Shown here piece by piece: positions 60,156 to 64,000 of a stretch of DNA of 64,000 bases (within the stretch, counting starts at the first letter, position 1; each line of letters begins with the position of its first letter). Source of the DNA: Streptomonospora alba (GTDB lineage Bacteria > Actinomycetota > Actinomycetes > Streptosporangiales > Streptosporangiaceae); NCBI RefSeq assembly GCF_000826685.1, contig NZ_JROO01000037.1, positions 1-64,000 of the forward strand, read 5' to 3'. The position numbers were made by a program, and so were the translations under genes. The notes under the pieces are model-generated. The model saw only the letters and a list, made by a program, of their open reading frames with translations, made no database searches and had not been told where the DNA came from.

Positions 60156-60749
60156 TCAGGGCAGCGGCGGGGTCCAGTCGGGGTGCCGGCCGCTCAGCCC
60201 CAGCACCTTGTCGAGCAGCGGGGCGTCGTCGGGCACCGCCACCACCGGCCCGAACAGGCCGTCGCGCGCGTTGACGTCGTCGGCGGGGATCTCGGAGACG
60301 AAGGCGTAGCTGGTCTCCACGCTCGCCGGGTCGCCGATGTAGGCCTGGTCGGTGGCCCGCGCCAGGTCCCAGCCGTGCAGGAGCAGCTCGTTGAGCGCGA
60401 CGACGCCCGCCACCTCGCCGCTGAGCTCGACGCCGCCCGCGGCGGTGCCGCCCTGCCATGCGGCGGGATCGCGCCAGGCCGCCACGAGGGCGTCCAGGCG
60501 CCGGTCGAGCTCGGCGCGCCAATCCTCGGGCAGGTTCTGCGCCGAGGGCTCGGGCGGGGTCTCGGCGGTGGTGGAGGTCTTGTCCGCGGCGCGGCGGAAC
60601 GCCTCGCACAGCCCGAGTATGTGGTCGAGCAGGTCGCCGACCGACATCCGCTCGCAGGGGGTGGGCGCGTCGAGTTCACTGTCCCGTACGCCCTGGGCCG
60701 CCTCCCTCATCCGGTTCGCCACGGGTTCCAGGTCGGGCATGGTGCTCAT
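60156..60749 (-). CDS. DinB/MDMPI-like (TIGR03086 family) protein
   Basis: 197 aa. Begins with EPVANRMREAAQGVRDSELDAPTPCE, then MSVGDLLDHILGLCEAF and ALNELLLHGWDLARAT, the helical mycothiol-dependent maleylpyruvate isomerase/DinB pattern with the His ligands (DHIL, LHGWDLA). ATG 60749 with GAGGAG upstream. Related proteins act as mycothiol- or bacillithiol-dependent enzymes; a link to the homogentisate operon 50 kb away is only speculative. Confidence 0.9.
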   Translation of the reverse strand: MSTMPDLEPVANRMREAAQGVRDSELDAPTPCERMSVGDLLDHILGLCEAFRRAADKTSTTAETPPEPSAQNLPEDWRAELDRRLDALVAAWRDPAAWQGGTAAGGVELSGEVAGVVALNELLLHGWDLARATDQAYIGDPASVETSYAFVSEIPADDVNARDGLFGPVVAVPDDAPLLDKVLGLSGRHPDWTPPLP

Positions 60750-61117
60750 CGCGTCTCCTCCCGCGGCGCGCGGGCGCCGCCGTCGCTTTCCTGCCGGTCG
60801 TCCCCGGCTGCCGTCGTCCTGTGCCGTCCGCGGCGCGCCGCTCCCGCGCCCGGCGCGGGGCCGGGAAAGGCCGGGGCGCCGCGGCACCACGCACGCATGC
60901 TAGGTGCCGACGGTGACACGTCCATGCGATCGACACCCGGTCGGAGTCCGGGCACCCGCGCGCCCCCGTGCCGTCCAGGCGCCGCCCTGCCGCCGCCCGC
61001 TCCGCGGAACAACATTCCGTCTCGCACTGTTTGTCTGGAACGAAACGAGGCGACCGGTCGCCTCGGCCCGACGTATGCCGCCGGGTGCCTCGACGTCCCG
61101 ATGAAAGGCCGCCGCCC
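60750..61117. other. Intergenic region between divergent DinB-like and LLM genes
   Basis: 368 bases, no gene. Contains CGGAA-N5-TTCCG at 61005-61019 and an AT-richer stretch (61005-61050), probably the LLM promoter. Confidence 0.45.
61005..61019. promoter_or_regulatory. Inverted repeat before the LLM oxidoreductase gene
   Basis: CGGAA-CAACA-TTCCG, 5-bp arms, about 100 bp upstream of the start. Similar bases occur in the TetR site at 53792-53815, but the spacing differs. Confidence 0.35.
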
Positions 61118-62101
<984 letters not shown>

Positions 62102-62156
62102 TCCCCGCCGCGCCGGTCCGTCGGCGGACCGCCCGGGCGCCGGCCCGAGTCCGCCG

Positions 62157-62187
62157 CCCGGGTGCGGGCCGCCGGCCCGCACCCGGG
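62157..62187 (+). terminator. Hairpin after the LLM gene, in front of the SelT/W/H gene
   Basis: 14-bp perfect stem CCCGGGTGCGGGCC (62157-62170) with 62174-62187 and a GCC loop, 56 bp past the LLM stop and 8 bp before the next start codon. Confidence 0.8.
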
Positions 62188-62195
62188 TTGGCACC

Positions 62196-62495
62196 ATGGT
62201 CGCCATGACGACGAAGACGCCCCGCCTGGAGATCGAGTACTGCACGCAGTGCCGCTGGCTGCTGCGCAGCGCGTGGACCGCACAGGAACTGCTGACGACC
62301 TTCCACGAGGAACTGGGCGAGGTCGCTCTCGTTCCGGGGACGGGCGGGGTTTTCGAGATCCGGCTCGACGGGGAGCCGCTGTACTCGCGCGCCGAGAGCA
62401 AGGGCTTCCCCGAACTCGCCGACCTCAAGCGGCTGGTACGCGACCGGATCGCGCCGCACCGGACCCTGGGCCACTCCGAGAAGCGCTCCGAATAG
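62196..62495 (+). CDS. SelT/SelW/SelH-type thioredoxin-fold protein (Rdx family)
   Basis: 99 aa (96 if ATG 62205 is used). CTQCRW with the CxxC redox pair at residue about 16-19, FHEELGEVALVPGTGGVFEI and GFPELADLKRLVRD match the Rdx family; the Sec of eukaryotic SelW is Cys here. Acts in thiol redox; partners unknown. No ribosome site is visible because the LLM terminator hairpin ends 8 bp before the ATG, so the mRNA may be leaderless from an internal promoter. Confidence 0.9.
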   Translation: MVAMTTKTPRLEIEYCTQCRWLLRSAWTAQELLTTFHEELGEVALVPGTGGVFEIRLDGEPLYSRAESKGFPELADLKRLVRDRIAPHRTLGHSEKRSE

Positions 62496-62763
62496 CCCCG
62501 CCGCGGCGCAGGCCGCGCGGGCGAGTGCGAAGCGGCGCCGACCCGGTCGCCTGCGGTGCCCACATGCTCCCCGACCACCGCCGCCCCTTCCGCGTCGCGG
62601 CGTTGCCGGGCGTGCCCCCGATCGTCCGGTGTGTTTCAATCGCGGCAGCGCACGTCCGAGTCCGCGATCCGCTGATACCCCTGACAACGCTCGACCCGGA
62701 TCCTCGCGCGGTCCCACGGCCGGGCCGTGCCCGAGGAGGCAACGGCCCGACCCGAGGGGCACC

Positions 62764-63084
62764 ATGATCCGAAGCACGGCCCGACGGCTCTTCGCGGCGC
62801 TGATACTCCTATGCCTGGCCTGGACGGTGGGCGCCACAGCGCTCGGTGCGGGCGGCCTGCTGAGCTACTTCACCCTGGAGGTGCTTCCGCTGGGCTGCAC
62901 GCGCGCCTTCGCCAGTTACCCGCCCGACTACGACTGCGCGAACGCGGGGCTGCTGGGCGTCTTCGCGGCGTGGGGACTGGTGGCCTCCTGGCTGACCATG
63001 GCCGTCTACTGCGTGGCCTCCTGGCGCGTGGCCACCCGCCGCCCCGCGGAGCACGACCGCGACGGGTCGGAAACCGAGGACTGA
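62764..63084 (+). CDS. Two-TM small membrane protein
   Basis: 106 aa: N-terminal helix (about residues 9-33), an exoplasmic loop with two Cys (GCTRAFASYPPDYDC) that may form a disulfide, and a second helix (about 61-86), then a charged tail. ATG 62764 with GAGGGG upstream. Function unknown; next to the penicillin acylase gene on the same strand. Confidence 0.7.
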   Translation: MIRSTARRLFAALILLCLAWTVGATALGAGGLLSYFTLEVLPLGCTRAFASYPPDYDCANAGLLGVFAAWGLVASWLTMAVYCVASWRVATRRPAEHDRDGSETED

Positions 63085-63139
63085 CCGATTCCCGGGCCCG
63101 GCGCCGACCGCGCGGATTCCCCGGGGCTACAGTCGGCGC

Positions 63140-64000
63140 ATGGCGGTACCGAGAACACGTTTCAGGCGGTGGACGCTGATCGCCCTCTCCGTGGTGGCAT
63201 GCCTCGTGCTCGCCGCCGCGGGAACCGGTCTCTGGGCGGTGCAGCGGGCCTTCCCGGACACCGGCGGCGAGATCGCGCTGCCCGCGCTGGAGGGCGAGGC
63301 CACCGTCTACCGCGACGCCCACGGCATCCCCCAGATCTACGCCGACACCGCCGAGGACCTGTTCCGCGCCCAGGGCTTCGTCGACGCCCAGGACCGCTTC
63401 TGGCAGATGCACTTCAACCGGCTGACCACCGCCGGGCGGCTGGCCGAGGTGTTCGGCGAGGAGCAGGCCCAGACCGACGTCTACCTGCGCACCATGGGCT
63501 GGCGGCGCGTCGCCGAGCGGGAGTACGAGCTGCTGCGGCCCGACACCCGCGCCTACCTCGACTCCTACGCCGAGGGCGTCAACACCTACCTCGACCGCCG
63601 CGACGGCGGCGAGCGCGGGCTGGAGTTCACCGTCCTGGCGGCGCTGGCTCCCGACCACGAGGTCGAGGAGTGGACCGCCGTGGACAGCCTGGCCTGGCTC
63701 AAGGCCATGGCCTGGGACCTGCGCGGCAACATGCAGCACGAGACCGAGCGCGCCGCGCTGCTGGCTTCGGGGATCGACCGCGAGCGTATCGAGGAGCTGT
63801 ACCCCGCTTATCCCGAGCAGGAGCACCGGCCGATCGTCGACGGCGGCGGCATCGGCGGCGGGCGGTTCCGCGCCGACGAGGGCGCGGCCGCCGGCGGCGA
63901 CGCCGCACTGCCCCCGCAGGAGGCCGCCGGGGTGCTGGCCGGGGTCGACGCCGGCCTGGAGGAGATCCCGCCGATGCTGGGCCCCGACTCGGCCGGGCTG
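63140..64000 (+). CDS. Penicillin acylase family protein (3' end outside the window)
   Basis: The first 287 codons are present; the frame stays open to the window end. One N-terminal membrane anchor (about residues 12-34), then the alpha-chain part of a penicillin acylase: ATVYRDAHGIPQIYADTAEDLFRAQGFVDAQDRFWQMHFNR, here split as VYRDAHGIPQIYA and GFVDAQDRFWQM, and TAGRLAEVFG; AWLKAMAWDLRGNM precedes the spacer. The catalytic Ser of the beta chain lies beyond the window. Ntn hydrolases of this family cleave amides such as acyl-homoserine lactones or beta-lactam side chains. The start ATG has no strong ribosome site. Confidence 0.93.
   Translation, partial: MAVPRTRFRRWTLIALSVVACLVLAAAGTGLWAVQRAFPDTGGEIALPALEGEATVYRDAHGIPQIYADTAEDLFRAQGFVDAQDRFWQMHFNRLTTAGRLAEVFGEEQAQTDVYLRTMGWRRVAEREYELLRPDTRAYLDSYAEGVNTYLDRRDGGERGLEFTVLAALAPDHEVEEWTAVDSLAWLKAMAWDLRGNMQHETERAALLASGIDRERIEELYPAYPEQEHRPIVDGGGIGGGRFRADEGAAAGGDAALPPQEAAGVLAGVDAGLEEIPPMLGPDSAGL

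Overview
The window is GC-rich DNA (roughly 70%) with a strong G/C bias at third codon positions, frequent GTG starts, and intrinsic terminators made of long GC-rich stems without U tracts. Together with the gene families present (DUF397 paired with an XRE/DUF5753 remnant, DUF574 methyltransferase, F420-type PPOX protein, ECF41 sigma factor, actinobacterial homogentisate operon), this points to a chromosomal segment of an actinomycete. A GH9 cellulase with the CBM4-Ig-GH9-Fn3-CBM2 layout of Thermobifida Cel9B and a perfect CelR-type operator suggests Nocardiopsaceae (Thermobifida/Nocardiopsis/Streptomonospora side). The genus assignment is inference. No rRNA, tRNA, CRISPR array, intact insertion sequence or prophage was seen.

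Layout: (1) 0-3.2 kb: an SDR with a divergent TetR gene, then a secreted GH16 glucanase. (2) 3.2-11.9 kb: a six-gene minus-strand operon for homogentisate catabolism (MHS transporter, metallo-beta-lactamase-fold protein, FAD monooxygenase, homogentisate dioxygenase, an unrecognised 313-aa protein, fumarylacetoacetase) with a divergent LysR regulator; no recognisable maleylacetoacetate isomerase is present. (3) 12-21.5 kb: DEAD-box helicase, small membrane proteins, a DUF1348/TetR pair with two palindromic operators, an MFS exporter, a PPOX protein, a LacI regulator, a GAF-PP2C phosphatase, and two copies of a long palindromic repeat. (4) 21.7-27.7 kb: a small accessory patch with a deletion scar (decapitated XRE regulator joined to another gene's 3' tail), then a vWA protein and a solute-binding protein with no permease. 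(5) 28-32.5 kb: TetR, MDR oxidoreductase, and a TagGH/Wzm-Wzt-like polysaccharide exporter with a divergent TetR gene and two operator-like repeats. (6) 32.5-45 kb: GH9 cellulase, CaCA exchanger, HTH/membrane-protein pair, DUF2236 oxygenase, sulfotransferase, Gnd, and a drug-type ABC exporter. (7) 45-64 kb: methyltransferases, SIS protein, ECF41 sigma factor coupled to a carboxymuconolactone-decarboxylase-like gene, a FolC-like ligase, TetR/Bcr-type MFS, a stress-like trio (DUF2795, SDR, hemerythrin), further SDR/ADH genes, an LLM oxidoreductase, a SelT/W/H-like protein, and the start of a penicillin acylase cut by the window end.

Most transcription units are short. The local picture is a soil-type saprophyte region: plant polymer breakdown (GH16, GH9), aromatic acid catabolism, efflux, cell-surface export and stress proteins, each with its own local regulator. 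Many regulators have clear inverted repeats in the adjacent divergent promoter region.
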